DNA from: JAAXHH01 sp965248395
Lineage (GTDB): Bacteria > JAAXHH01
Reading direction: 5' to 3'
NCBI GenBank assembly: GCA_965248395.1
Contig: OZ252103.1
Location: forward strand, 186,001 to 250,000
Length of the DNA: 64,000 nucleotides
The notes below the pieces were generated by a model that was not told where the DNA came from, ran no database searches, and saw only the letters and a list, made by a program, of their open reading frames with translations. This document shows, one piece after another, positions 45,922 to 55,489 of the stretch (position 1 is its first letter; each line of letters opens with the position of its first letter). The position numbers were made by a program, and so were the translations under genes.

Positions 45922-46674
45922 ATGATCGTTGTCGGACTCGAGACTTCTTCCGCCACCGCCGGGATCGCGGTGATCCGGGATCAGCAGGTGATGGCCGACG
46001 CGACGTTGGAAATCGGTGCGGTATACGCGGAACAACTGCCCGGGATCCTGGACCGTACCATGGGTGACCTGAACCTGCAATGGTCGGAGGTGGAGGGATT
46101 CGCGATCTCGATCGGGCCGGGGTCCTACACCGGTCTCCGGGTAGGATTGAGCCTGGTTAAGGGTCTTGCCTACGTGACGAAACAACCTGTCGCCGCCGTG
46201 CCCACGCTCGATGCCGTCGCCTTCCAGGTACCCTGCTGCCGGTATCCCGTCCACGTGCTGTCGGATGCCCGCAGGGGCCAGGTTTACGAAGCCAAATACG
46301 ATACGGAGGACGGGCTGCCGAAGCGGATTACCGACTTCCGGGTAGGGATCCTCGAAGAAGTGGTCGAAAACATCAAAGACACGGTATTGCTGATCGGCAG
46401 TGGCGCCGACGCTTACCGTTCACGCATCGTTGACGCGCTCGGTGAACGGGCCCGCTTCGCGCCGCCGGGCACCGGTCGCCTGATGGCTTCGTCGACCGCG
46501 TTTCTCGGAATGGAGAGCTTACTGAAAGGTGAGCATGCATCCCTGAACGAACTCGAACCCCTGTACCTGCGAAGACTGGATTTCGCCAGGCAACCACCAT
46601 CCCGGCTTGAGCGAACACCGGCTGCCAGTCCCTCCCCCGAACCGCTTCGCCGTTCCGAACAATCGACGGACTGA
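45922..46674 (+). CDS. tsaB: tRNA threonylcarbamoyladenosine biosynthesis protein TsaB
   Basis: A 250-residue ASKHA-fold protein: VGLETSSATAGIAVIRD, GAVYAEQLPGILDRTM, ISIGPGSYTGLRVGLSLVKG, and VLSDARRGQVYEAKY. TsaB pairs with TsaD and TsaE in the cytoplasm to install t6A at position 37 of ANN-decoding tRNAs; it lacks the metal site of TsaD. GGGAG is just before the ATG. The C-terminal 25 residues are Pro/Arg-rich and look unstructured. Next is rimI, three bases on, a common arrangement. Confidence 0.95.
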   Translation: MIVVGLETSSATAGIAVIRDQQVMADATLEIGAVYAEQLPGILDRTMGDLNLQWSEVEGFAISIGPGSYTGLRVGLSLVKGLAYVTKQPVAAVPTLDAVAFQVPCCRYPVHVLSDARRGQVYEAKYDTEDGLPKRITDFRVGILEEVVENIKDTVLLIGSGADAYRSRIVDALGERARFAPPGTGRLMASSTAFLGMESLLKGEHASLNELEPLYLRRLDFARQPPSRLERTPAASPSPEPLRRSEQSTD

Positions 46675-46677
46675 CCC

Positions 46678-47130
46678 ATGCCCGAGACGAATCCGTTCGT
46701 CATACGTAAAATGGGCGGTGGACACCTCCCCCAGGTCCTCGAAATCGAACGGGCTTCCTATCCCACCCCCTGGTCTGAAACAGCCTTTGCAAACGAGATG
46801 ATGTCCGCTTCTTCCGTCACCGTTGTAGCCATGGAGGCGACGACCGTGGTTGGATTCCTGGTTGCGTGGATCGTTGTAGACCAGTTGCACGTCGCCAACA
46901 TCGCTGCAGCGGTTGACCATCGCCGCCGGGGTGTTGGCGGCGCGATGATGAAATGGTTTCTTGCGGAGGCTGCGCGAAGGGGTTGCACGACTTCGACGCT
47001 GGAGGTACGCGAATCGAACCGGGCGGCTCGATCCATGTACAGCCAGCTGGGATATCGCTCGGTATCCATAAGAAAGACCTACTATTCGAATCCCCCGGAA
47101 GATGCCGTGGTCATGTTGAAGACGTTGTGA
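46678..47130 (+). CDS. rimI: Ribosomal-protein S18 alanine N-acetyltransferase
   Basis: A 150-residue GNAT acetyltransferase: EIERASYPTPWSETAFANEM (the RimI signature), VAMEATTVVGFLVAW, the acetyl-CoA loop DHRRRGVGGAMM, LEVRESNRAARSMYSQLGY and VSIRKTYYSNPPEDAVVMLK. RimI acetylates the N-terminus of S18. It is three bases after tsaB, as in many genomes. After the stop the composition turns sharply AT-rich. Confidence 0.95.
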   Translation: MPETNPFVIRKMGGGHLPQVLEIERASYPTPWSETAFANEMMSASSVTVVAMEATTVVGFLVAWIVVDQLHVANIAAAVDHRRRGVGGAMMKWFLAEAARRGCTTSTLEVRESNRAARSMYSQLGYRSVSIRKTYYSNPPEDAVVMLKTL

Positions 47131-47168
47131 AGGTTGGTATCAAACACAAACTATTATGCCGTGTATGA

Positions 47169-47299
47169 TGTCAAATAAGATGCATATCATTAACGTAAAC
47201 GATGTTTTTATATTGAAAACTCAAACATATGTTCTATATTTGTATTATATTGCGTATGTTATTATACAGTCAACTATCTTGTCAAATAAGACGTCATAT
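47169..47299. repeat. Direct repeat pair upstream of the Fic gene
   Basis: TGTCAAATAAGA occurs at 47169-47180 and 47280-47291, each followed by a similar tail (TGCATAT and CGTCATAT). The second copy ends about 12 bases before the fic start. The repeats may be operator sites or the edges of an inserted AT-rich segment. Confidence 0.6.
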
Positions 47300-47311
47300 T
47301 AGAGGTATAGT

Positions 47312-48505
47312 ATGAATTGGGATGGGTTCTCTTTTGAGTATGATTTTGATTACAAAGATCTTTTTGATGATCTCATTTCTATAGAGGCTTACAAACAAGC
47401 CTCTCTGAATCTGGCCTTCCCCCAAGAGTGGCAAAACCAATTAGATCGTTTGAACAGAGTACGCGCGGTTCATGGAACTACTGCCATCGAAGGAAACCCG
47501 CTTTCCGAAGCAGAGGTCTCCAAGCAAATGGAGTATCTTGATAAACTAACGCAGAATAGCGAAAGACTGCACGCAACTAGAGAACAACTTCAGATAAGGA
47601 ACGCTGGTGAGGCTCAATCATGGGTAAGAGAACGGTTTGTCCCAGATAGTCGACCTCTTCACTTAGAAGACGTTTCTACAATGCACGAAATGATCACACG
47701 AGATTCTGATACTGTTAACAACACACCCGGTAGGCTACGCGGTTTTTCCGCAACTGTGGGTACACCTGAATTAGGAGGTGTCCATATAGGCGCACCCCAC
47801 GATAGGTTATCGAATCTGATGCAGGACTATATCAATTTCATAAACTCCCCTTCCACTGAGAGGTACCATCCTGTTATTCAAGCCTTGCTCGCTCATTTTT
47901 TTCTCGTCACAATCCACCCCTTTAGGGATGGAAATGGAAGAGTCTCCCGACTTGTGGAAGCAGCCATTCTCTATCGGTTTGGCTATAATGTCCGTGGCTT
48001 TTACGGACTCTCCAATTATTTCTACCTTCACGAGAGAGAATACAAGACAATCCTGCAACAGTGCCGGTATGATCAACCTTTCAATGTGACTCCTTTTATT
48101 CAGTTTGGAGTGAAGGGATTTGTGAGTGAGCTCAAAGAGATAAACAACTTTGTAAAAACTAGAATCAACAGGTTGGTGTACCGCAACATGATGGTACAGG
48201 CAATTGATACCAAAACCGGCCCGCGAAGACGTCTCTTGAACCAAAGAGAATACAATTTGTTACTGTATCTGTTGAACGAGACGGAGCCTTTGGATCCCTT
48301 TTCCGATGACCCATCTAGAAGAGTTACACTATCGGAATTATGGGCAGACAGATACATTCGATCTGTATATCAGAGAGTCACCCTCAGGACATTTCAAAGG
48401 GAGTTGATAAGACTTGCTGATTTAGGATTTGTTTGTTTTAACAGGGACGATTCGATACAGGACTGGATTGTAGAACTCGACTTCGGGGCTATCGAAAAGT
48501 ACTGA
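47312..48505 (+). CDS. Fic/DOC family AMPylase-type protein
   Basis: A 397-residue Fic protein. The active loop HPFRDGNGR is at residues 202-210 with all catalytic residues. The inhibitory helix motif S/T-x3-E-G/N is on the N-terminal side (Thr56...Glu60-Gly61 in TTAIEGNPLS), so it is a self-inhibited class II Fic with a C-terminal winged-helix-like extension (VTLSELWADRYIRSVYQR, LADLGFVCFNRDD). It should transfer AMP to a protein target. The gene is markedly AT-rich compared with both neighbours, overlaps the convergent glycosyltransferase by 17 bases at its 3' end, and is probably acquired. Confidence 0.9.
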   Translation: MNWDGFSFEYDFDYKDLFDDLISIEAYKQASLNLAFPQEWQNQLDRLNRVRAVHGTTAIEGNPLSEAEVSKQMEYLDKLTQNSERLHATREQLQIRNAGEAQSWVRERFVPDSRPLHLEDVSTMHEMITRDSDTVNNTPGRLRGFSATVGTPELGGVHIGAPHDRLSNLMQDYINFINSPSTERYHPVIQALLAHFFLVTIHPFRDGNGRVSRLVEAAILYRFGYNVRGFYGLSNYFYLHEREYKTILQQCRYDQPFNVTPFIQFGVKGFVSELKEINNFVKTRINRLVYRNMMVQAIDTKTGPRRRLLNQREYNLLLYLLNETEPLDPFSDDPSRRVTLSELWADRYIRSVYQRVTLRTFQRELIRLADLGFVCFNRDDSIQDWIVELDFGAIEKY

Positions 48506-49667
48506 CGCCGCCTGTCAACAGTTTCTCCAGCACTGCCGACGCGGACCGGCCTATCTGTTCAACGGAAGCCTGTTCACGGAATACCCGGTGACCGCCCTCG
48601 GCGATCTGGTCCAGCAGATTACGATTTTCGTGTAGCCGGCGTATTGCACCGGCCAGCGCATCGGGATCGCCGTGACGACACAGGATTGCGTTTTCACCGT
48701 CGGTCAGCAGTTCCCGAATGGCCGGAGAGTCCGCCGTGATGACCGCCTTGCCCATTGCAAGGGCCACAAAAACTTTTCCCGGAATTACGCGGGCTGCCTT
48801 TTCAGTCGTACCGAAGATACCCAGGCATACACCAGGTCCCCGCAGGTAACGGGGGATATTTTCGTACGGAACCCATTCTGTAAATCGGACGTTGTCCAGG
48901 GCCAGTCTCCTCGCGGTCTCATGCATCTCATCGGACAACTGTCCCGATCCGATAAAATGAAAGACGATGTCCGGTTCGTCCCGGAGCCGCTGTGCCGCCT
49001 CCAGCATGAAGGGCAGCCCGTGCAGCGGGGTGAACTTGCCGATGAAAACGACCTGGAACTCCGTGTCCTCGTGCGGTTTCCGACTGGCCGGATCCCGTGT
49101 GACGTCCGGTTCCACCGCGCCGACGAAAACCCGTGCGAATCGGTTGCGCGGCAGGTTGAAAGTATCCACGAAGTAATCGATATGGGCGTCCGTGTCCAGC
49201 AACACGAGATCCGCCCTCGCGCAGGTCCACCGGTCCAGCCAACGCAGGAACCGGCTTATGAGCGTGCCGTCCGCGAAGGACCGTCGGTCGCAGACCAGGG
49301 TGTCGTACAGGGAAATCAGGGGACTGAATACGAGGGGGCGCCGCGGCAGCCGGGTCAACAGCCACGCCAGCGGCATATCGAGCTGACCGATATAACCTAC
49401 GACCATCATATCGTATTTACCTATGGTGAAAATGTACTTGAATATCAGCCTCAGGTGGGCCAGCCTCAGTTCGATAGCGCGAAGAATCAACGAGAACGGA
49501 CCCAGGTACCTGCCGGTCTTGTTCCGTTCCTTCTCCCAGAGGGGCGTGTGACACTCCTGCACCTGCCAGCCTGAACGTCTCAGGCCTTCAATAAGCGTGC
49601 GGTTACGCAAGTAGTCGCGTTCGTAAGTGCCGAAGAAACAGATTCGCCCGGGTTGGTTGGGTGTCAT
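48489..49667 (-). CDS. GT4-type glycosyltransferase
   Basis: A 392-residue GT-B glycosyltransferase: an N-terminal half with ICFFGTYERDYLRNRTLI, then VFIGKFTPLHGLPFMLEAA and the C-terminal donor-site region (GIFGTTEKAARVIPGKVFVALAMGK, of which the KVFVALAMGK segment holds the typical E/K region), and a final GDPDALAGAIRRL. It is last in the minus-strand run that begins with the riboflavin genes, separated by 74 bases from the GT2 gene. It probably adds a sugar to an envelope glycan or lipid-linked precursor. Confidence 0.85.
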   Translation of the reverse strand: MTPNQPGRICFFGTYERDYLRNRTLIEGLRRSGWQVQECHTPLWEKERNKTGRYLGPFSLILRAIELRLAHLRLIFKYIFTIGKYDMMVVGYIGQLDMPLAWLLTRLPRRPLVFSPLISLYDTLVCDRRSFADGTLISRFLRWLDRWTCARADLVLLDTDAHIDYFVDTFNLPRNRFARVFVGAVEPDVTRDPASRKPHEDTEFQVVFIGKFTPLHGLPFMLEAAQRLRDEPDIVFHFIGSGQLSDEMHETARRLALDNVRFTEWVPYENIPRYLRGPGVCLGIFGTTEKAARVIPGKVFVALAMGKAVITADSPAIRELLTDGENAILCRHGDPDALAGAIRRLHENRNLLDQIAEGGHRVFREQASVEQIGRSASAVLEKLLTGGVSTFR

Positions 49668-49741
49668 GATGTTCGCCGGTTTCCCTGGGAACTCGGATTG
49701 TCGTTGTCAGAAACACGTACCACGTGAATCCAAAGCGTTCC

Positions 49742-50701
49742 TCATTCCAGCCGTTCGTGGACGGCGTAGTCTTCCGTCCGCCGCGCCTGGTGGGCGATCA
49801 TTTCCGCGATCAGGCCCATGGAGACCAGCTGGATGCCGAGGACCATCAAGAGCACGGAAAACTGGAGCAGGGGACGGGTTCCGATGCCGACACCGCTCAA
49901 CCATAACCAGGTCAGGTAGAGGGCGATACCGAAACCCGTGCCAAGGGACAAAAGGCCGAAAGAACCAAAAAGATGCAGGGGACGCCGGGTGTAATTCGAC
50001 ACGAAGTACACGGTCAGCAGGTCGAAGAAACCGTGGGTAAACCGTCCCAGTCCGAACTTGCTGCTCCCGTGCTTCCTGGGATGGTGCAGCACCGGCGTTT
50101 CCGTGACGCGGAAACCGGCCCAGTGCGCCAGCACCGGCAGGTACCGGTGGAGTTCTCCGTAAACGGGTATGGTCTCCACGACCTCCCTTCTGTAGGCTTT
50201 CAAGCCGCAGTTGAAGTCGTGCAGCCGCAGGCCGCTGACGATTCCCGTGACCCAGTTGAACAGCTTCGACGGGAGTCGCTTTGAAAGGGGATCCTTCCGG
50301 TCCTTCTTCCACCCGGAGACCAGGTCATAGCCCTCTCCGAGCAGGTCCACCATGCCGGGCACCTCTGCGGGATCGTCCTGCAGATCGGCGTCCATGGTCA
50401 CGACCGCATCGCCGTGAACCGCCTCGAAACCGACGGCCAGCGCCGCGGACTTGCCGTAGTTCCGGCGGAACCGGATGGCCCTGACCCGGTCGTCGTTCTC
50501 CCGGAGCCGGCGTATCGTCTCGAAGGACCCGTCCCGGCTGCCGTCGTCGACGAAGAGCACTTCGAAGGAGGCGCCAGCCTCTTCGAGGGCGGCCACGATG
50601 CGCTGGTACAGTTCCGGCAGGCTCTCCGCTTCGTTGAACAGGGGGACTACGATGGATACGTCTACCCTGTCATTCGACTTCGCCTGGTTCTCATACGACA
50701 T
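49742..50701 (-). CDS. GT2 glycosyltransferase with C-terminal membrane helices (ArnC/DPM-like)
   Basis: A 319-residue polyprenyl-phosphate glycosyltransferase: VSIVVPLFNEAESLPELYQR, LFVDDGSRDGS, RRNYGKSAALAVGFE, and the DxD-like TMDADLQDDP. Two hydrophobic segments near residues 230-300 anchor it in the inner membrane. This type makes undecaprenyl-phosphate-linked sugars, which fit as donors for the DUF2723 protein two genes upstream. It overlaps the GT4 gene upstream by 11 bases. Confidence 0.9.
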   Translation of the reverse strand: MSYENQAKSNDRVDVSIVVPLFNEAESLPELYQRIVAALEEAGASFEVLFVDDGSRDGSFETIRRLRENDDRVRAIRFRRNYGKSAALAVGFEAVHGDAVVTMDADLQDDPAEVPGMVDLLGEGYDLVSGWKKDRKDPLSKRLPSKLFNWVTGIVSGLRLHDFNCGLKAYRREVVETIPVYGELHRYLPVLAHWAGFRVTETPVLHHPRKHGSSKFGLGRFTHGFFDLLTVYFVSNYTRRPLHLFGSFGLLSLGTGFGIALYLTWLWLSGVGIGTRPLLQFSVLLMVLGIQLVSMGLIAEMIAHQARRTEDYAVHERLE

Positions 50702-51818
50702 CTGTGCTTCCCCCCATAGTACGCTGGATCATCCGCAGCGTCTGCCGGGCCGTATCCTCCCAGGTGTAACGCCTGCTTCTCGCCAGGGCGTTCCGGGCAA
50801 GCCGTTCGCGCTCATCCGGATCGCGCAACAACCCGATCAACGCGCGCGCCATGGCTTCCCGGTCCCCAAGGGGGGTCAACAAGCCCGTCTCCCCGTCAAC
50901 CACGGCGTCGCGAAGTCCGGGTACCCGGGTAGCCACCACCGGGACGCCGCAGGCATTGGCCTCGATCACCGTAATGCCCCATCCTTCCTTACTTGAAGGG
51001 TAGGCCGCCAATTCGGCTCGTATCAGCAGGCGTATTTTCTCCTCTTCGGATACGTACCCGGTGAACTCTACCACCTCTCCCAGGCCCATGGACCGGGTCA
51101 GCGCCTCCAGTGCGCGCCGCCTGTCACCCGTGCCCACGATCATCAATCGCGCTCCGGGAACCTCCTCGCGAACGATGGCCATGGCCTGGATCAGGTGGTC
51201 CACGTTCTTGTACTTTTTAAGACGCCCGAGGTAAACTATCAACCCGGGATCCTTCCTGTCCGTATCTTTGCGGCCTTCGAAGATCCGGGTATCCAGTCCG
51301 TTGTGCACCACGCTGATCCGGTCCGTCGAGATCCCCATGCGGACGAGTTCGTCGCGGCAGCTTTCCGATACCACTTCAATGAGACAACGCCGGTACACCC
51401 GTGGAATCAGCCGTTCCATCAGGTAGAGGTACGTTGCGGCCACGGGATTGGTTTCCCGGTAGAACGTCGAACCGAAGAGATGGTGCAGCAGGACCATCAC
51501 CGGGGGGTCCTTTATAAACCAGGGAAGCAGGAACGGGATCTTGTTGAGGTCTTCGACTACGACGTCGAAGGACCGGTGGGAGAGGTGCCTGCGATAGAAC
51601 CACGGGACGGTCAGGTTGAACGTCCACTTCCCGCCGTACCGGATAATCTCGATCCCGTCTATGTGGTCGAATTCCCTGGCGCCGGGGAACCTGCAGCAGA
51701 GCAAGGTAACCTGGTGCCCCAGCCCGGCGATCCGCGTAAAGGTCTCGTGCAGATGTACTTCGGCCCCGCCCGCTTCCGGGTTTTGGATATCCCTCCAGTT
51801 GATGACCAGTATGCGCAT
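50691..51818 (-). CDS. GT4-type glycosyltransferase
   Basis: A 375-residue GT-B enzyme: MRILVINWRDIQNPEAGGAE with the glycine-rich loop, HLHETFTRIAGLGHQVTLL, VYLGRLKKYKNVDHLIQAM, the EX7E-type donor site KEGWGITVIEANACGVPVVA, and a C-terminal helix. It is between the DUF2723 gene (82 bases) and the GT2 gene (11-base overlap). A role in envelope polysaccharide or protein glycosylation is likely. Confidence 0.9.
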   Translation of the reverse strand: MRILVINWRDIQNPEAGGAEVHLHETFTRIAGLGHQVTLLCCRFPGAREFDHIDGIEIIRYGGKWTFNLTVPWFYRRHLSHRSFDVVVEDLNKIPFLLPWFIKDPPVMVLLHHLFGSTFYRETNPVAATYLYLMERLIPRVYRRCLIEVVSESCRDELVRMGISTDRISVVHNGLDTRIFEGRKDTDRKDPGLIVYLGRLKKYKNVDHLIQAMAIVREEVPGARLMIVGTGDRRRALEALTRSMGLGEVVEFTGYVSEEEKIRLLIRAELAAYPSSKEGWGITVIEANACGVPVVATRVPGLRDAVVDGETGLLTPLGDREAMARALIGLLRDPDERERLARNALARSRRYTWEDTARQTLRMIQRTMGGSTDVV

Positions 51819-51900
51819 TTACATAAACCGGTGAAATGCCGACACCAGGCCGCGGGGCGGCGACGCGCCCAATGCATTCCGGGTAGCGAACACGGCACGG

Positions 51901-54609
51901 CTAGGGGTCGGTCGACTCCGTACTCGGTCCGAGTTCCTCGATCATGGCCTTTACGACGGAATCCCCCGGCGCGATCCGTTGCCACCGCTCGAGCGTCTCC
52001 AGCACACGATCGGTATCGTTCAGCTGGTAGTACAGGTTAACCAGCTGGTCGTAACCCGTCGGGTATTCGGGGTAAGCAGCCACGCCTCGTTCCAGCAGCG
52101 CGGCGGCCTCTTCCTCCCGTCCCTCTTTTCGCATGGCCTGGCTCAGGGCGGTGTAACCGTCGAACGTATTGTAGTCTCCGGCCAGTTCGGACGCGTAGCG
52201 TTCGACCTCGGCAAACACCCCCTTGTCGGCGTGGAACTGGATGAGCATCAGTCGCTCCAGCACGCCGTTGCTGATATTGTACTCCAGGTACTTCTCGATG
52301 GCCGCGATAGCCTGATCGGTTTCGCCCCTTTTCCAGCGGTTGAGCGCCAGTTGATGGAAGGACACCGTATAATTGCGAAGCAGCGTGCGGATCTGCCTGT
52401 CCTTGTAGACCTCCGGATCCGCTATGCCCCGGTACTGGTAGACGTTCCAGAGATTGTGCTCGGTCCTGTCCAGGTCCATCAGGTCCGGGTTGGGGTTCTG
52501 CACGACCCGCCAGACCATGCCTTCCAGTTGCATGTGCTCGTCCAGGCCCACGTCGTTCTCCGGCGAGACGGTCACGGCGAAGAAGACGGGTTTCTCCCAG
52601 TTGTTCTGTTCCAGTATGTGCAGGATCATCAGGTCCTGGACCCTGAGATAACCGATGTCTTCTCCCAGCGTGCCTGCCCTGGGTACGGTCCAGGAAATAC
52701 CGGCGATCTCCACCTCCCGGTCGTTCCACCCCTGGACGGAGAGCACGTCGATGGTTTCGTCGGCCAGGGTGATCGGTACCCTGGGTTCCTGGTTTTTCAA
52801 TTGCTTGATGTACCAGTTGGTGTTGAGGAGACTGAGATTGATTACGCGCACATCCTTGCGTATGCCTTCCACTTCCTGGAGAAACCACAGGGTAAAGGTG
52901 TCGTTGTCCCCATTGGTGAAGATGAGTCCGTTTTCGTCGCACGACTGCAGGATGTTGTAGGCGTAGTCGTACGGGATGTAGTTGCCCTCGCGGGAGTGGG
53001 ATTCGTAATGATAGGAGAAAGGAACCAGAGGCAGGGCGACCGCCAACACCGCGATACCGGCCATACCTTTATCCACGGGCAGCTTCAACCGGCTCAGCCA
53101 GACGCCGATTTGTGCCAGCAGCGCCCGGAGACCGATGCCCATCAGCACCGCGGCGAAGACGAAGGCCGGCGTATAGAAGTAGTCCCGGATGCGGACCTCC
53201 CGCTGTATACCGCGCGAACCGTCTGAAAAGTTCAGGTACAGGATCAGGCCGATGCTGCACGTAAGCAGCATGGCGACCAGGAACGCCGTGCTGCGCCGGT
53301 CCCGCTCCATCTGCGCGACGAGCCCCAGGGCAATAAGCAGTACTGGAAAGAGCCAGTAGGGGAAGGACGGGTCGCTGAACTGCCGCGAAAAGAACCTCCA
53401 GAACCCCATGTTTTCGCCATTGCCGAACTGGGAAGACCAGCTGCCCTTGCGATTGAACAGGGATTCGAACATACTAGACTGGCCGTATTGCTTGCGTTCC
53501 AGGAATCCCTCGAAATTCTTCCAGTTCGAAGGATCATTCTCATTGATTACCGGTTGCTGGGCCGCCCGTATCGGCACATAGAAGTTTACGGAATATCCCA
53601 ATACGGCGAGACAGAGCACGATCGCCCAGAACGGCCACCTGTACCGGCCGGAATCGCCGGCCGTGGCCGAGACCAGGGCGAGGGCCGCGCTCACCAGCGC
53701 CAGGCTGAACATGACCGTTCCCCATGTGGCCTCGAATCCGCCGATTTCGATCAGTGGAAGTCCGTTGTATCCGCCCACGCCTTCCATGCCGAAAAACATC
53801 ACGGCGACGGCCAGGATGAACGCCAGCAGCAGAAAGCCCCAAGGCAATCGTCCCCTGGACAGGATCAGTCCGGCGATGGCGAGTGGAACCGCGATGAAAA
53901 ACACGTCGATGGAAGCCACGACGCTGAACAGGATAAGGCCCATCACGGCGCTCAGCAGGATCAGTTTCCGGTTCGACCGGACGACCCGGTCCGTAAAGAC
54001 CACGCACAGGAACGCGGCAGGCAGGACCAGCATGGTAAACATGTGCACGGCGATGCCGAGAAAGGCCAGGTAGGCGACCAGGAAGAGATATCGCTCGCTG
54101 CCGCTTTGCTCATGCCTTTCGATCCAGTGCAGGATCAACCAGGTGCAGGCCATCATGATCATCATGGAAAGCGCGTAAACTTCGGCTTCGACCGCGTTGA
54201 ACCAGAAAGTATCGGAGAAGGCCAGCAGAAGCGCGCCGGTCAGGGCACTGCAACAGACGACCACGCTTTCGTACAGGGACAGTCCATCCCGGTCCTGGTT
54301 GAGCGTAACCGCCTTCACGATGACCAGGTAAACGGCCGTCACGGTCAGTGCGCTGAACAGGGACGAAGAGAAATTCACCAGCCACGCGATACCCATACCC
54401 AGGTCGGGCAGTATGGAAAAAAGCCGGCCGATCAGGATGTACAGCGGGGAGCCGGGCGGATGGGGTATGCCCAGGATATAGGAAGCCGCGATGAATTCAC
54501 CCCCGTCCCAGAAGGGCACGGTGGGCGCTATGGTCCTGGTATACGCGGCCAGCGAGACGATGAATGCGGCCGCCATGCCGATCATGGAGACAACGCGATG
54601 TACACCCAT
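51901..54609 (-). CDS. DUF2723 membrane protein (O-mannosyltransferase-like) with repeat tail
   Basis: A 902-residue protein. The first half is a GT-C-type membrane domain: APTVPFWDGGEFIAASYILG and IPHPPGSPLYILIGRLF are the DUF2723 signature, with an acidic pair in the first loop as in protein O-mannosyltransferases, and about twelve membrane segments to residue 550. Then comes a soluble periplasmic region (GLIFTNGDNDTFTLWFLQEV) and a TPR-like tail (AIAAIEKYLEYNISNG, ALSQAMRKEGREEEAAALLE). It probably transfers sugar from a polyprenyl donor, which the nearby GT2 enzyme could make. This gene type is typical of FCB-group bacteria. Confidence 0.88.
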   Translation of the reverse strand: MGVHRVVSMIGMAAAFIVSLAAYTRTIAPTVPFWDGGEFIAASYILGIPHPPGSPLYILIGRLFSILPDLGMGIAWLVNFSSSLFSALTVTAVYLVIVKAVTLNQDRDGLSLYESVVVCCSALTGALLLAFSDTFWFNAVEAEVYALSMMIMMACTWLILHWIERHEQSGSERYLFLVAYLAFLGIAVHMFTMLVLPAAFLCVVFTDRVVRSNRKLILLSAVMGLILFSVVASIDVFFIAVPLAIAGLILSRGRLPWGFLLLAFILAVAVMFFGMEGVGGYNGLPLIEIGGFEATWGTVMFSLALVSAALALVSATAGDSGRYRWPFWAIVLCLAVLGYSVNFYVPIRAAQQPVINENDPSNWKNFEGFLERKQYGQSSMFESLFNRKGSWSSQFGNGENMGFWRFFSRQFSDPSFPYWLFPVLLIALGLVAQMERDRRSTAFLVAMLLTCSIGLILYLNFSDGSRGIQREVRIRDYFYTPAFVFAAVLMGIGLRALLAQIGVWLSRLKLPVDKGMAGIAVLAVALPLVPFSYHYESHSREGNYIPYDYAYNILQSCDENGLIFTNGDNDTFTLWFLQEVEGIRKDVRVINLSLLNTNWYIKQLKNQEPRVPITLADETIDVLSVQGWNDREVEIAGISWTVPRAGTLGEDIGYLRVQDLMILHILEQNNWEKPVFFAVTVSPENDVGLDEHMQLEGMVWRVVQNPNPDLMDLDRTEHNLWNVYQYRGIADPEVYKDRQIRTLLRNYTVSFHQLALNRWKRGETDQAIAAIEKYLEYNISNGVLERLMLIQFHADKGVFAEVERYASELAGDYNTFDGYTALSQAMRKEGREEEAAALLERGVAAYPEYPTGYDQLVNLYYQLNDTDRVLETLERWQRIAPGDSVVKAMIEELGPSTESTDP

Positions 54610-54702
54610 GTTCTATGAGTCCTCTATAGTTCCTTTATCCATCGAGACGGTACGATATTCTTTATCGAACGGTACGCTTTTGGCGCGCGACAAAGCCGGT
54701 GT

Positions 54703-55440
54703 TCATCTGCCGTACGCGAGACGCTCGGCGAGCATATCGGGCAGACCGGCGGCGCGGATCTTCCGTTGCGCGGTATCCATATCGTAGGAAACCCGCTTGA
54801 TTTCGACGCGTACCTCCCCAGTATCGTAAACACAGTAAGCCGCCCGGGGATCCTCGTCCCGCGGCTGGCCGACACTGCCGACGTTCACGATATATCGACA
54901 TCCCGGCGCCAGTCGATGTACCTGGGCCGGGATCTGTCTGCATCGATCCTCCGCCGGGTCCAGTTCGAATATGCCGGGCGTGTGCGTGTGGCCGATTACG
55001 CAGATCGTTATGCCGCCGGGCAGCGCGCCGAATCCTTCGTCCACCCCGCCGGGAGACGTAAGATAGATCCATTCCTCGGGGTTGGCCGGGCTCGCGTGGA
55101 CGGCGAACAGATCGTCGATGCGCCGCGTGTAGGGCAGTTCTCCAAGGTAGCGGCGTGCCGCGGGCGTCAGTTGCCGCATCGTCCACAATGCCGCTTCCGC
55201 CGCAAAGTGGTTGAAAGAGGTGATATCCAGCTTGCCGATTGCGGCATGGTCGTGATTGCCGGCGATCACCTCGGTAGTCAACGCGATCACGCGGTCGAGA
55301 CACTCATTGGGGTTGGCGCCGTATCCGACGATGTCTCCCAGACAGAGATACCGGTCTATTCCCTCTTCGGTCAGCGCTTCGAGGACGGCATCCAGCGCCT
55401 CCAGGTTGCCGTGTATGTCGGATAGTATGCCGTAACGCAC
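54703..55440 (-). CDS. Calcineurin-like metallophosphoesterase
   Basis: A 245-residue phosphoesterase with the full metal motif set: ILSDIHGN (residues 5-12), LGDIVGYGANPNE, GNHDHA, HASPAN and GHTHTPG. The family includes YfcE-like phosphodiesterases and bis(5'-nucleosyl)-tetraphosphatases. The start is a GTG at 55440. It lies 50 bases after nusB in the same direction. The substrate is not predictable. Confidence 0.9.
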   Translation of the reverse strand: MRYGILSDIHGNLEALDAVLEALTEEGIDRYLCLGDIVGYGANPNECLDRVIALTTEVIAGNHDHAAIGKLDITSFNHFAAEAALWTMRQLTPAARRYLGELPYTRRIDDLFAVHASPANPEEWIYLTSPGGVDEGFGALPGGITICVIGHTHTPGIFELDPAEDRCRQIPAQVHRLAPGCRYIVNVGSVGQPRDEDPRAAYCVYDTGEVRVEIKRVSYDMDTAQRKIRAAGLPDMLAERLAYGR

Positions 55441-55489
55441 TTATCGGGCTCATTCCCTATATATTCGCTGGTATGCCGGAAGGGTGGGA

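Noticed and set aside
45408..46067. 219-codon frame across the gap before yggT
   Set aside because: Overlaps yggT and tsaB in another frame and has no recognisable domain.
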